A DNA stretch of 64,000 nucleotides from Larix kaempferi (Eukaryota > Streptophyta > Pinopsida > Pinales > Pinaceae): positions 32,854,001 through 32,918,000 of the forward strand of contig BSBM01000372.1 in NCBI GenBank assembly GCA_027924585.1, read 5' to 3'. The stretch's first letter is position 1; each line of letters starts with the position of its first letter. The notes beneath the pieces are model-generated. The model was not told the DNA's origin. It worked only from the letters and a program-made list of their open reading frames with translations, and ran no database searches. Shown piece by piece: positions 33,713-45,309 of the stretch. The translations under genes were made by a program, and so were the position numbers.

Positions 33713-35431
33713 TGTCACGTCCCCATTTTGACCCCCTTTGTATTAAATCGTAAATGATGTAAATATTGTAATTTAATCATGGTGAGGAGCTCAAGGCCAA
33801 GGCCCCACCATTGATTTAGCGTTTCATGTATCGGCAATTAAAAATAGATGCCCGTGGTTCTTGTGCGAGATGGGCACAATGTAAATAAGACACCATGTAA
33901 ATACGAATTTTAATGGAAAAACCCACAACCGGCTATGCAATGCAACAAAAGAGATGGGGCATGTTTCTACAAGGAATAGGGAGGGAAATTATTTAAACCC
34001 TTGAGCCAATGGTGTCAGCCCATGTGTCAATGGGGAAACCCATAAACCACCAACTACCCATTTTGTCTCATGCACCCAATCATTTAATTCTTCTATAGAT
34101 TGGTTGGGGCAGTTAATGTCTAGAGATGGGAGAAGTATGGCAGTCAGATTTAGTGCATGGGAAAGCCATCAACCTGGAAATCGTATTTTTGGCTTGTTGG
34201 GAAAGAAAACCCCCACGAAATGCTGCCTAAGGCAATGCTGAACCCATTACGTTCTTCCTCTCACATAGACAGAGCTCACTGGAAATTCTCCTCACGTTTT
34301 TCACCATAACCCTACGTTTTTACATGCCCAGGAATTTGTTTTTGGTATTGTGCAACAACTGGGAAAGGAGGGACGCGAATTGGGACTAAGGGAGTGGTCG
34401 TTTTTGCCCCTGGGGCATTTTTCTGAAATGGGTTTTGCTCTCCCAGTCGAATTTTCCAAGTGCCAATCCGTGTTGAGTCTACCCACGTTTTTCTGAGTAA
34501 GCTGAAACCCCATCTCATGCATATCACTGTAAAAACGTTTTATCCTGCCCATAATTGTGTTCTGCTATTGTGTGCATCCTCGTCTTTGGTTTGAACCTAT
34601 GAGTTGAAGTTCTGGAGTGGTAGTGGACAGAAGTGGCTTGATAAACCTAGTGTAGGGAGTAACCTCTCAAGAAGATCAAGAGGGATGGCTACTTTTCTAT
34701 GCACACCTTGAGAGCACTAGAAAGGAATGTATGGCTTGAGGGACTGTGTGGCAGTGAAGAGAATACTTCCTTGTGTTGGGTGTGTAGGCATTGTGAGTGC
34801 CAAGCTGAATAGATCTAGGAGGGGTACCCATAGCTATGTGGTTGAGCTCACTAGCTTAGCAATTCTTCCTTTCCATCTCCTAGCAGCCTGATAAACCCAA
34901 TTATAGATTGGCTTGGCTCATCTTGGTGTATGTTGGGCTATGTGTGAGTCTGCTGTTCCCTGGTTCCTTGTAGAGATCATGCCCAGCTCGGGGGTGGCAG
35001 TGGTGCTGAGAGATTGAGGAGCACACTGGCCTATGGTTGGGTGGAACGTTGCAGTTGCATAGCCAGTTGCAATGGACTACTTTCGCATAAGATAAGTATT
35101 CTCCTATATATTCTTGCAATTATGTAATTGATGGATATTTGAATGTATGTGGATGTGTTAAACGAGTTTACTTCCGCTGTGTTTTTATGAGTTTATGCAA
35201 TTCCATATGATCTTTTATAAATATGCAAAGGTCTTTAATTGGCTGTCACAGAATCTTGAATGTATGATAGATATCAACAGCATTTACTTAACTTCCGTTG
35301 TGTTTCCATTGCATGAACATATACTTGTCCTTGTATATAGAAAAGTTTAATGAATGGATATGGGGGCTAGATTCCCGGTTTAACCTCACAATCCTCTCCA
35401 TCTAGCTTGAATGATGGGAGGGGACGTGACA
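33713..35431 (+). mobile_element. Element E: solo LTR (1719 bp) inside the element D ORF
   Basis: TGTCACGTCCCC to GGGGACGTGACA, flanked by AAGCT at 33708-33712 and 35432-35436. There is no interior, so it is the product of LTR-LTR recombination. The ends closely resemble those of element D (TGTCATGTCCC), which hints at a related family. Strand is assigned by analogy. No gene was seen within it. Confidence 0.92.
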
Positions 35432-35436
35432 AAGCT

Positions 35437-36060
35437 TGTATGCACTTGGAAAATGGTGGTCTACTTGCTTGGAGGTATAAGCACTTTCATAACTCTTTGA
35501 TGAAGCATATCCTTGATGTACATTTTCATTATGTTGTTATGTACTTTGATGATATATATTTGGTACTCATGATGTTTGGAAGAATGCATACAAGAAAATG
35601 GGATCCAGGAATCCTCTTATCTAATGGTGTAGGTTGGAAAGCACTCTTAATTGTTGGGGTGCAATACAAGCAATGGGACCCTGGAATAATTTTTGTCTCA
35701 TTGGTTTCATTTTTTGGGGGGAAGCAAGCAGTATGGGATATGGATTCCCCACTTAATAAAGTGATTTTAATCAGAGTAGTGCAGCAGCAAGCATGGTGGT
35801 TCCTCTCTAAAATATTCATGGAAACTCAAAGACTCAAGGTTTGGCAATTCAATGGCAACTTCAAAGAATTATACAGAAAGCAGGTTCTTCAACACCCATG
35901 TTTGAAATTGCTTGAGGACAAGCAATATTGGGAAGGGAGGATTTGTCATGTCCCAAATTTGGAATTGGGTCACAATGGCCTAATCACATTATCCATATTC
36001 ATTAGAGTTTGTAAAATTGATGTTAAGGGTCAAATAATTGCCAAGGAGGAAAATTACTAG
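35437..36060 (+). pseudogene. Element D long ORF, part 2, with an RT-like YFDD motif
   Basis: After removing element E and one AAGCT copy, the frame of part 1 continues (WSLEA then CMHLENGGLLAWRYKHF) for 208 codons. At 35533-35556 it reads VVMYFDDI, preceded by SLMKHILDVHFHY. This looks like motif C of a gypsy RT (LM.HIL....VVVYFDDI), yet motifs A and B are absent. The end of the interior (LKLLEDKQYWEGR) matches the usual gypsy 3' text GAGGACAA. The frame runs into the 3' LTR and stops at 36058-36060, 39 codons past its start. It could be a vestige of pol fused in frame to the gag-like ORF. Confidence 0.6.
35930..35943 (+). other. Element D polypurine tract
   Basis: GGGAAGGGAGG followed by ATT, immediately upstream of the 3' LTR. 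Confidence 0.85.
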
Positions 36061-37966
36061 TTTCCTAGGTTTGGGGTGGAAGCTTTGGGATTTGGAATAA
36101 GGGGGATAATAAATTATGTTTAGACATTAGAAGGGTTCAAGTATTTGATAAATAGAGTGAATAAATAAATTCAAGATAAATCCTAGGTGACAAATGGTTT
36201 TGGAGACATATGGAGGATGTGGGACCCACACTAGCTTGATTTTTCATAATACATGGTATCTCTCTTTTGCAAATTCAAATTAATGGGAACGTGAACACTC
36301 TTGGGTGAGTTGGTAAGTCATAACACATTTCATTGAGCATATTAGGTCGAATTGGAAAGGATTGGTAACCTCCATGGAAGATAAAGAGTCAAAGTGGAAG
36401 TTTGTGGACACTTGGGCTAGATTCCCTAGCCCCTATGACACCAATGATGGAGCATCTATGACAACTATGACAAATTGCAGACTTGACCTCTGACATCTGA
36501 TGAATATGACATGTCAGCCCCAAAAATAGGCTCAAGGAAGGCAAATTTGGGAGTTGGAGAAGCCAAAGAGACTCAAAATCGAATTTGGGAGAAGATGGAA
36601 GGTTGGAACTAGGAGACAAGTGGCAAATGTGGAATATTTCCTAAATGGAAATCTATTGAATCTATTGAGAGGATTTCGACCCTTAGAAGGCTAATGTTGG
36701 TTATAAAATGTAGAAATGAAGTATGAGAATAGCTTTTGATCATTTTTAGAATTTGCAATTGCATTTGTGAAGAGGGAGAGCTAGTGGATGACTAGTTTCT
36801 TGCCTTAGCCAATTTCGAGGGTGAAAGATTCCCATCCAAGTTGAAAATTGGAAAGGCAATTCAGAACTTTCATTTGGAGATTTAATGGAGTCTTTATTTG
36901 CAGGTGTAAGCTACAAGGCAGCTCATGGTTTCTTCTATTGCAGCTCACTCCTTCAACCAATTCCAGTTTTGATGGCATATTCTTGATCCTTGAGGGAGGG
37001 CGTTTTTGGTGAGCTATTGTACTCTTTGGGGAAGCTTTTAATGCCCCATTTATTTTTTAATATGAATTAAATACTCCATTATTCATCTCCAAAAATTTTT
37101 AGGTCGAAATTCCAAGTAGAAATGTATAAATCTCATTTTTAATGGAAGAACAATGCCATTTCCCCACTACCTTGTTATGAGCCAATGTATTGATGATGAT
37201 TTCGAATGAATGGATGATTATATGATATATTTGTGATAAATATACTTCCATGTATGTATTCTACAAGTTTCATGTGCTGTACTTGAGCATTTGAAGCATT
37301 TTTACTCAGTTTAGTTGTATTGGGAGGTGAAATAGTGCCATTTCCCCAAGGGTCGAATTGGGGATTTTTGCAGTTGAATGGGAGAGGGTGAGAAAAGTTG
37401 TAATAATCCATTAATGGTGCATATGAGACTTTAATAAAATACTTAACACATTACATACCTCTGTTCATAAATTTGAGTGGGTTTGGAGGCATTTGGGAAG
37501 CCATTTTCAGTACTTACCCCAGGGGGATTTGAACCCCAAATTACTAGTAGAATTGCATAATTGGTCCAGAATATTAAGAGAGTTTGCAGAGGTCTTTTGG
37601 TGGACATATGTCATCCATAAACATCATATTAAAGTTATAATATCATTCATACACCTTCCTTGAAGATTTGAAGGCATTTGGAGTCAATTTGAGACCTAGA
37701 GACCAATACTAGTCAAAGGAAAATCACTAGTAAAGTTACCTACATTGATTAGAATTGAAAGAGGATTTGCAGAAGTATTTTAAAGGTCCAAAGGAATCCC
37801 TGAAACACATATTTATGTTCTAATATCATTCATATACCTTCTCAGAATATTTGGGATCATTTGGCGCAAATTTGGGACCTAGAGATAAAAACTAGTCAAA
37901 GGTCGAACTAGGGAAAAGAAGTGGAAAATTGCAATTTTAATAAAATTGGTAATAAGGGACATTACA
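35944..37966 (+). mobile_element. Element D 3' LTR (2023 bp)
   Basis: TGTCATGTCCC to GGGACATTACA, followed by CTGAC. Nearly identical to 29493-31516. Confidence 0.95.
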
Positions 37967-38344
37967 CTGACGGATCCGAGAGATGTTCACTTGGTTGCTG
38001 TAAAGCATATTCTGAGGTACTTGAAGGGTACAGTTGATTATGGGCTCAAGTATGATGCAAATCAAAAGTTTAATCTGCAGGGTTATGTTCATTCAGATTG
38101 GGTAGGCAGTGCTGCAGATAGGAAGAGCACTTCTGGGTGCTGCTTCAGTATGGGATTAGGTGTAATCTCTTGGTTTAGCAGGAAGCAGTCCTGCGTAGCA
38201 CTGAGTACAGCCAAAGCAGAGTATGTTGCGACAGATGAGTAGGTTATAGATGTATTGACCAAGCCATTAGCCAGAGTGGAGTTTGAGTACTTCAGAGAGA
38301 GGCTTGGTGCACTTCAGATCAAGGTTCCTTCCAAAGGGAAGTGA
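37967..38344 (+). pseudogene. pol: Element C RNase H and pol C-terminus
   Basis: It resumes the RT frame of 29492 (TDPRDVHLVAVKHILRYLKG) and enters RNase H: YVHSDWVGSAADRKSTSGCC and VISWFSRKQSCVALSTAKAE. After EYVA the frame jumps directly to TDE, then VIDVLTKPLARVEFEYF, ending at 38344. Element B has about 80 residues in between. In B both edges of that interval carry TATGTTGCA, so the gap fits a deletion between two short direct repeats. RNase H is therefore incomplete. Confidence 0.9.
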
Positions 38345-38389
38345 CGAGTCTGGAAGATGCAGATGCACATGAGCTTTTCTGACATGGTT

Positions 38390-38585
38390 GATGTGTTCTC
38401 CCATGGTCGTGATGTAATTGCTGAGCCATTCTCACATGGTGGTAGATGTGTTCTCCCATGGTGTAGATGTAAGGGCTGAAGCCATTTTTCACATGGCGGT
38501 AGATGTGTTCTCCCATGGTGAAAAAGTAAGGGCTGGAAGCTTCCCCAAATGGTGGTAGATGTGTTCTCCCATGTCGGTGGTGTAA
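38390..38585 (+). repeat. ~56 bp tandem repeats in element C 3' region
   Basis: GATGTGTTCTCCCATG starts at 38390, 38445, 38502 and 38558, period 55-57 bp. Units also contain CACATGG(T/C)GGTA. No gene. Confidence 0.88.
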
Positions 38586-38626
38586 GTACTGGATGATGTG
38601 CATCTGGGCTGTGCTTCGTGGATGCA

Positions 38627-38990
38627 TCATGTTGGATGATGGATATGATCAGTTGAATCATTTATATGTATATGTATATGTACGCATCATGTTTGATGCT
38701 GGATATGATCAGTTGGATCATTTGTATGTATTTTGTATATGCATCATGTTGGATGCTTGGACCATGTATCTGTATATGTATCAGGTGGATACATTGTATG
38801 ATCAGGTAGATCATGTATGTTGATATGTATCATGTATTTGTATTTGTATTAGGTGGATACACTGTATGATCAGGTGGATCATGCATGATGATATGTATTA
38901 GGTAGATACTTGGTATGCATCAGGTGGATGCATTATATGATCAGGATGATCATGATGACGAGCTTTAGGATGTTGCTCCAGATGATATGT
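38627..38990 (+). repeat. GATCA-rich ~60 bp repeats in element C 3' region
   Basis: Degenerate units built from GCATCATGTTGGATGCTGG, TATGATCAG(T/G)TGGATCAT and TATATGTATATG. They are the reverse-complement counterparts of the element B array at 12700-13090, as expected for related elements in opposite orientation. Confidence 0.8.
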
Positions 38991-39117
38991 ATCAGGATGG
39001 TACAGTGATGATAATCAGTGTGATCATGAGCATCAGGATGATGCTTTGTGCGATGATGATCTGTGGGATCATGAGTATCAGGTTGATACTTGGAGATCAG
39101 AGATGATATGTGGCAAG

Positions 39118-39538
39118 TTGTGCAAATAGCATGTAATCAGTCCTGGGAGATCTTGTCGGTCGTGCTGCGGCACATAAATGTTCCTGGGATACTCTTTTCG
39201 GTATTGCTATGTAGTATGTAATCAATCCTCAGATATCCGATAGGTTGAGCTGTGTGCTCGTAATCAGTCCTGGGATGAGGTATTACTACGGATACATGTA
39301 ATCAGTCCTGGAGATCCGAGAGGTTGAGCTGTGTGATCGTAATTAATCCTGGGATGCTCTTTAGAGATCTTGCCAGTCATGCTGCGACACATAAATGTTC
39401 CCGGGATGCTCTTTAAAGGTTTTGTCTATCCACATGTAATCAGTCCTGGAGAACCGAGAGGTTGAGCTGTGTGCTTGTAATAAGTCCTGGGATGCTCCTT
39501 ACAGATCTTGCCCGTCACGCCATGGCACATAAATGTTC
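39118..39538 (+). repeat. ~90-110 bp repeats in element C 3' region, cut by element F
   Basis: GTAATCAGTCCTGGGA and GAGAGGTTGAGCTGTGTG recur about five times to the insertion point. The TSD of F, TGTTC (39534-39538), lies in a copy of the CACATAAATGTTCC word. The array resumes at 60625. Confidence 0.82.
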
Positions 39539-39758
39539 TATTGATGCCTCGGGTATCGTAGCATCAATCAGAAAGGGATTCTCCCCGATAGATTATCCAT
39601 ATTAGATTATCTACTGTTTGGTATAGGGAATCCATCCGGTTAGCGGTTCCAGCAACCGTGGGTTTGGAGTTTTATTCCAATTATACCGGTTATGGCCCGA
39701 TCCACCTTTATTTTTGAATTTTATGTTTTATAATGATGTGCAAGTGCCTAGTCTATAT

Positions 39759-40235
39759 TTAATCTAGATGCAAGACTGAGAAAACATATCTAAGTATAAA
39801 ACTGAAATACACCTAACTATCCTTGCAAGGAGCACATTTAAAGCATGAGCAATGAGCTGTAAGAGTTATCTTTAAAGAATGAACAGGAAGCCATTAAAGC
39901 TTAAAGAGAAAGCTACAGCAAGATAAAAGATCTCAGAAGATAGCTTCTAAGTACAAATAACACATTTTCATTACTCATCAAAGAGAGAAGCAAGATTATT
40001 TAATCTAGATGCAAAAATGAAAGAACAAATCTAAGTCTAAAAAAAAAAAAAACACATGAAATAAATCTAATTGTCCCTGCAAGGAGCCAAATTAAAGCAT
40101 GAGCAATGAGCTGTAACAGTTATCTTAAAGAAAGAACAACTAGCCATTAAATCTGAAAGAGAATGCTACAGCATAGATGAGAGATATCAGAAGGTAGCTT
40201 CTAATTTAATGTAAACACATTCATTACTCATGAAA
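39759..40235 (-). repeat. ~240 bp direct duplication in the element F LTR tail
   Basis: TTTAATCTAGATGCAA begins near 39757 and again near 39998. The two units share GCATGAGCAATGAGCTGTAA and GAGAAGCTACAGCA-like text at moderate divergence. The 5' LTR has the same pair at about 53930-54400, so the duplication predates insertion. Confidence 0.85.
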
Positions 40236-40712
40236 CAAAGAATTCGTTTGCACAGAAAGGAGTGAAACCCATTTGTTGCAAAGAAATAATTCAGACAGCA
40301 AGAAAGATCTCACATTAAAGTATGGAAGTCACCAGGATAATCCAATACACATCCATTCTTCTTTCCCATGCAAAACGTCCTCTCCCGGCTTTTATTAGAA
40401 GATTTTACTTGAATAGAACATCCACAAGATAGCTCGTACAAGTCTGAAAATTAAATCCTTGCCAAAAGTCCGGCAACTACTTCCTAACTTCTATTTATAA
40501 TTACAAAAATGCCCTTTGGGCTACCACCTGGCTTTTTACACTTGTCATCTACAGGAATTTTCTTTTATAACAGACAGAATGTGACTTCCTTTTTTCATTA
40601 CAGAAACTATTATAAAAGAAAATAGGGACAGCTGTCCCATAGTTCCACATTTTACACATCTGAAAAGCCACAAAAATACAAAAATCAGAATTAACGCTCT
40701 AACTCAGTGCTT

Positions 40713-43700
40713 TCATTCCGGCACGTGTGCTTCAGCCTGAAGAGGGTCACTCAAACCAACAGTTGCTGTTGCTGTTGCCTTAGGAGAGTCACTTGAAACC
40801 ACTGGAGCTGCTGCTTCGACTTGGGAAGAAGGAATTGAGCTGGATGGAATTTCTGCCACTGCTGGGGAAGAGGGAATCGAGCTCACTGTTGCTGCTGGAA
40901 TGGTTTGGGAAGAAGGAGTTGAGCCCACTGTTATTTCTGCTGCTGCAGGGAGAGAGGAGAACGAGCTAGCTGCCATAGCTGGGGCTGCTGGGAGAGAAGA
41001 GTCTGGGTTTGCTGTTGCTCCTGCCACTGCTGCTGCTTTCTTCTCTTCCTCCGCAATGTAACTATACCAAATGCCAGTGTCCCTTATGACTATGTTTGCG
41101 GAAGCAGGGAGGAAGATTTTATGAGAAGTCACATTTTTTCTAAGCTCTGCTCCAATGCCTTGAACTTCCGTCACTGCATCCTGATGTACTGCTTTAAGCA
41201 AATGGCTATGGACTGATGACATTCCAATATAATGTTGGAGGTTGTCAATCGCTAGGACATCAATTTTCTTCCCATATTCGGTCTGGATGCCCAGTTCTTC
41301 CTTTAGTTCAGCCAAGCGTTGTTCTTCACCCGGGAAGTCATCGAGGGATTGCGGGAAATTTAATTTGCACCTGTCATGCAATCCCTGGATCCTTTGATAC
41401 AGACCGTTGATCCGATCCCTTGTCGCTTGCACACTGGCCATTAGCTTACTGCCACAGTTTCTGCAAAAGTCCAAAAGGGCTATATCTTCATTAAAACCTT
41501 CCACGGACTTGAATGGGATATGTGTGGGGAAATCCACCTTTCCTTCTCGCCATTCTATCTGGCTCAGGATATTTTCCTTAACCCGAGTGTGCTTAGCTTT
41601 AAGCCTATGGGCCTCTGCATTAACTTCTTTGAGTCTGACCACCATGGTCTTGAGCTTGCTAACTTCATTAGTGATTATTTCCTGAGTGTCATATATTTTC
41701 TTCAGGATGCTGCAGGACAGCTCATGGAAGGGAGACATGTGCATCGTTCTGCTCTCAGCTTGCTCTAATTGCTCAGCTAATGCCAGCTTGTCTGCTTCTA
41801 GCTGGGATGCTTTATCTTCCGCTTCATTCTTCTCTGCTTCCACAATCATCATCTGGAGCATTAGTTGGTCCTTTTCCTCCTCCAGCTGGTTATACTTGTC
41901 CGACATCTCTTTATGTTCAGCAGACAGAAGATTATACTTGTTCACCACGAGATCCCTGTAGGCTTGCTCCTTAGCCATGGTATGTTGTAGCATACGAGCT
42001 CTCTTCTTTGTCGATTGATTTTCTCTAATTATATCACCTACATTGTCTAGTGATGCTTTTTCTGTCTCTACAACGGCGGATGCCATAGCTAAGGGATCCT
42101 TATCTGTATTCCGCATTACAGTGATCTCATGGTGAGTAATAATATCCTCCTGGGAGAATCTTTTGATCCTCTCTTCCGTTTTGAAGACCATTGCCTTTCT
42201 CCTCTTGTCGTAGACAAACTCATCCCATCTGGACATGGTATGTTCTCCTGATGGAGTGTATGGGACGATTGGGAGATCCATAATGTCTATTTCTATCTCC
42301 GTTGGTGGGGTCTGGACTACCTGAGCTGGATCTGTTCCCACATTTTGGGTACCAGAGCCACCTGCTTGGGATGCAGCCATCTCCACATTTTGAATGCCGG
42401 AGACACTTGTTTGAGGCATGTCAATATCCATGTCCTGTGCACCGGAGCCACCTGCCTGGGCATCTTCACCTGCTTTAAGCTCTTCTTCTGCTTTCCTCTC
42501 TACCTCAGCTTGCAGCTGATCTTCATTCTCTTTCCGCTTCCTTTCATCCTCAGCCTCTTTCTGCTGCTGGGCTTCCTCAGCCTCTTTCTGCTGCTGGGAT
42601 TCCTCAGCCCCTTTCTGCTGCTGGGATTCCTCAGCCTCTTTCTGCAGCCTCTCACTTTCTGCTTCTAGCTGCAATCTGACAACTTCAGCCTCTTGCATCA
42701 ACCTCTCTTCTTCGGCTTCCTGCTGTAATCTGGTTTCTTCAGCTTCTCGTAGTAACCTTGCTTCCTCTTTTAATCTGAGCTCTTCTTGAGCTCGGGCCTC
42801 ATCTGCTTCTTTGTCTTTCTGCTGGCTGGTCTTCTGGGTCCTGGTAGAGCTAGAACTTGCTCCACTGCCTTGGCGAAAGGTTCGCAGTTCAGCCATGTTG
42901 CTGATGCCTCTGAATACCTCCTCCTCGGCATCATGATAATGAGAGTACTCGAAATGAGCATAAATCTCCTTACAGTGCTCAACAACTTTTCCCTTCCTGT
43001 CATTCCTGTGGAAGATTACCTCACCGAAGTAGAAGGCTTTCAGCTCCTGAACAAATTCTTCGGCTAAGGCAACCCTCGAGAACTTGTAAGCTCCTATGGA
43101 GAAAGGTAGAGGGGGAAAGGAGGCCTTATGCTGCTTTTTGAGCACGGCTCCAATTCCATCCAGGAAAATATGCCTCACTGCCTCTTTCAGGACCACATAG
43201 TCAGTGGCAAACCTCGGCAAAATATAGGGAGATTTAGTCCCTCCAAACATTCTGAGGTAGGTGCCTTGCTCCGAAAAATAAAAATCCCCGTAGTTTTCAA
43301 GGAATTCCATAGCGTTCTCTGACAGGCAGTTGGGCTCCTCCTTGAATATCTTCTCATATAGGGGCATGATGAACCCCTCACAGATGAGTTTGTAGCTAGG
43401 TTTGTAATTCTGGGCCCACATCATCCTGAAAGCGGTATAAACCGGAGTGCTGGCCTTGTCCCATTTGCAGCCCAATCTGGGGAAAGATAACTTGGCCAAA
43501 AAACAATCAATAAGATATGATGACATGAAAAATTATGCCTTCTTTAAGGCCAGTCCTTCTCTTGCATTAACTATCATTGAGGCTAAACTATCTGACAAGA
43601 GGGTGGGCCAGGCAAACACAGTTCCTTTAAATGCCATGAAGTGGATGATAGGGACCCACTGAATCTTATACACGGTGCCATCGGGCATACCGAAGATTCT

Positions 43701-44238
43701 GCACAACATCAAGGCGATCAACCTGAATGGAGGTCTCAGATTCTGGATGTCGTATTCGTCATTACCTTTCTTTCTTAGATGCTTGCCTGCGACCAGTAAT
43801 TTTTTGGCCATGTCAATGTTGTTCATTTTTCCCATCCAATCATCAGTCAGAGCTTGCTGGGGGCGAGGAAATTTATAGGCTGCGGCAAGGTATGCTGGGT
43901 GGAATGAGGCAATGGCTATTTTCCCGCTATCATTTATCACCCTTGACTCCGCATCGGTATGTTGGAGAATCCATCCGATTACTTCAACACATGGGAACAA
44001 TTCAAGGCGGGGTAGCAGCCCTGGTTATGCCTGAAGTCTTGATATTAATATAGATCTGCTACTCTTCTAGCAACATATCCAGGATCTCTTGGTCTCGGAT
44101 CATCCTATAGATGTCACCCCATCGGATTTCAGGAGGAACACCGGTGGTGAACCTAGTATCCTGGAGTGTGGTCTCAGTTTTAAGTGGTGTAGGCTGTTTT
44201 TCTGTCATTTTAGCCTTCTTCCTGCTACCTTTTGTCAT
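40713..44238 (-). pseudogene. LTR-encoded ORF of element F (3' LTR copy)
   Basis: Sense to the element. The start MTKGSRKKAKMTEKQPTPLK at 44238 has a basic N-terminus. A stop near 44055 and a one-base insertion near 44012 separate it from a 155-codon stretch (MFPCVEVIGWILQHTD to GLALKKA). One in-frame TAA (43533-43535) follows, then 937 open codons (43526-40713). The part before and after the TAA is globular (RLIALMLCRIFGMPDG; SSYLIDCFLAKLSFPRLGC). Next come a Glu/Gln/Ala-rich coiled coil with a ten-residue repeat EEAQQQKEAE, a conserved middle (YTPSGEHTMSRWDEFVYDKR), further coiled coil, and a Pro/Ser/Ala/Val-rich tail (AAAEITVGSTPSSQ). No retroviral enzyme motif is present. The N-terminal part faintly resembles plant transposon-associated 'putative plant transposon protein' domains. 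That is a guess. Confidence 0.8.
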
Positions 44239-44639
44239 TTTGACTTATCCCTGATATCAACCAAATACAAGTCATTATAAAATTGAGCAACATACTGTGA
44301 GATCTTAACAGAGAGCATCACCATTTTAACATGTCAATGAGATAAATACAATGTGAAGCTGTATGTTAGGAAGCAAAAATACACCATTCCAACAGGAAAC
44401 CTAGATTTAAACATCCTAATTCTTTTAAAGGGGCGGGTTTGGAATGCTCCTGAGAGGATAAGCATGTTGCGGAAGCAACCTGCTCTCGGTCCAGCTCTAG
44501 GAGGGATGATATCCTTCGCCATGGTGCTTTTAATGATTAGTGGCGGGCGAGTCTAGGGTTGAAACAAATTTAATACGAAACCAGGGATGACCCTCCGCGT
44601 TGACAAACAGGTGAGGGGTTACAGCCTAACTGCTATTGG

Positions 44640-44647
44640 TATTTATA
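44640..44647 (-). promoter_or_regulatory. TATA-box candidate upstream of the LTR ORF (3' LTR)
   Basis: The minus strand reads TATAAATA, about 400 bases before the ORF start. It is conserved in the 5' LTR at 58721-58728. If used, U3 would be about 1.9 kb and the ORF would be the first one on the element RNA. Confidence 0.45.
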
Positions 44648-45207
44648 ATGTTTGATGAGGCGTCCTACAGTAGGTTTGGAAACTTTAACAGGGGTTGACG
44701 ACGCCGGGAATGTGGGTGATAAAACTCGGGTAGCTATAGTTTCGGGTTTCAGCTGGGGTAGCATGAGGAACACATGGAGCCTCGACGTCTTAAACACCCG
44801 AACACAACGATATAAGCGACCAGGGTAGAAATTTGGAAAGATTCCACCCGTCAGAACTGACGGTCTTTACACAATATACAAACGTTTTTTACAATTTCTT
44901 TGTTTTTATGACGGGAAATATGAAATTTAGACCGTATTTAACGGGAAGAATAGCCCATGACGGATACTTTTCCCATCAAAATCCAACCAATGCCTATCTT
45001 CTTCGAAGAAAGAACAAACCAAAGGTAATTTGATGCGTGGAAGAAACAAATTTAACGGTTAAAACCTCCTACCTGGCACCATGAAGATAGCTGACTGAGG
45101 TGGCCGTGAACGTGGACGACTGAGCTGAGCTGGAGCGATCGCGTGACGTCCAACAGTTGTTTAATCGACACAAATAGAAATGAGCTATTGGTTCGAGCCC
45201 CCACCGC

Positions 45208-45231
45208 TTATTTAAACAAGTGGGGCACGTG
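45208..45231 (-). promoter_or_regulatory. G-box next to an AT palindrome (3' LTR)
   Basis: CACGTG at 45226-45231 lies about 8 bases from CTTATTTAAACAAG. The 5' LTR copy (59287-59311) has the perfect palindrome CTTATTTAAATAAG beside the same CACGTG. CACGTG is the core of plant bHLH/bZIP binding sites. The role here is inferred. Confidence 0.4.
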
Positions 45232-45309
45232 CGGGGTCTTAATGTGGTGGTTGGCGCATTAAAACGCGGCTTTAATATTGGTACATTGGGGTCATATCAA
45301 ATATTCTCG

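Larger units (their letters stand above)
29493..37966 (+). mobile_element. Element D: LTR element with a long ORF and no full pol
   Basis: Flanked by CTGAC at 29488-29492 and 37967-37971. LTRs are 2024 and 2023 bp, with ends TGTCATGTCCC and GGGACATTACA. The interior, 4427 bp including a 1719 bp solo LTR, holds a Met-tRNA primer site, one long ORF and a purine tract. No protease, integrase or complete RT was seen. By size and content it is a non-autonomous (LARD-like) gypsy-type element. LTR divergence looks like 2-4 percent by eye. Confidence 0.93.

Noticed and set aside
41216-43067. Plus-strand ORFs opposite the LTR ORF
   Set aside because: They are shadows of the minus-strand coiled-coil coding sequence, with Leu/Ser-rich translations typical of antisense frames.
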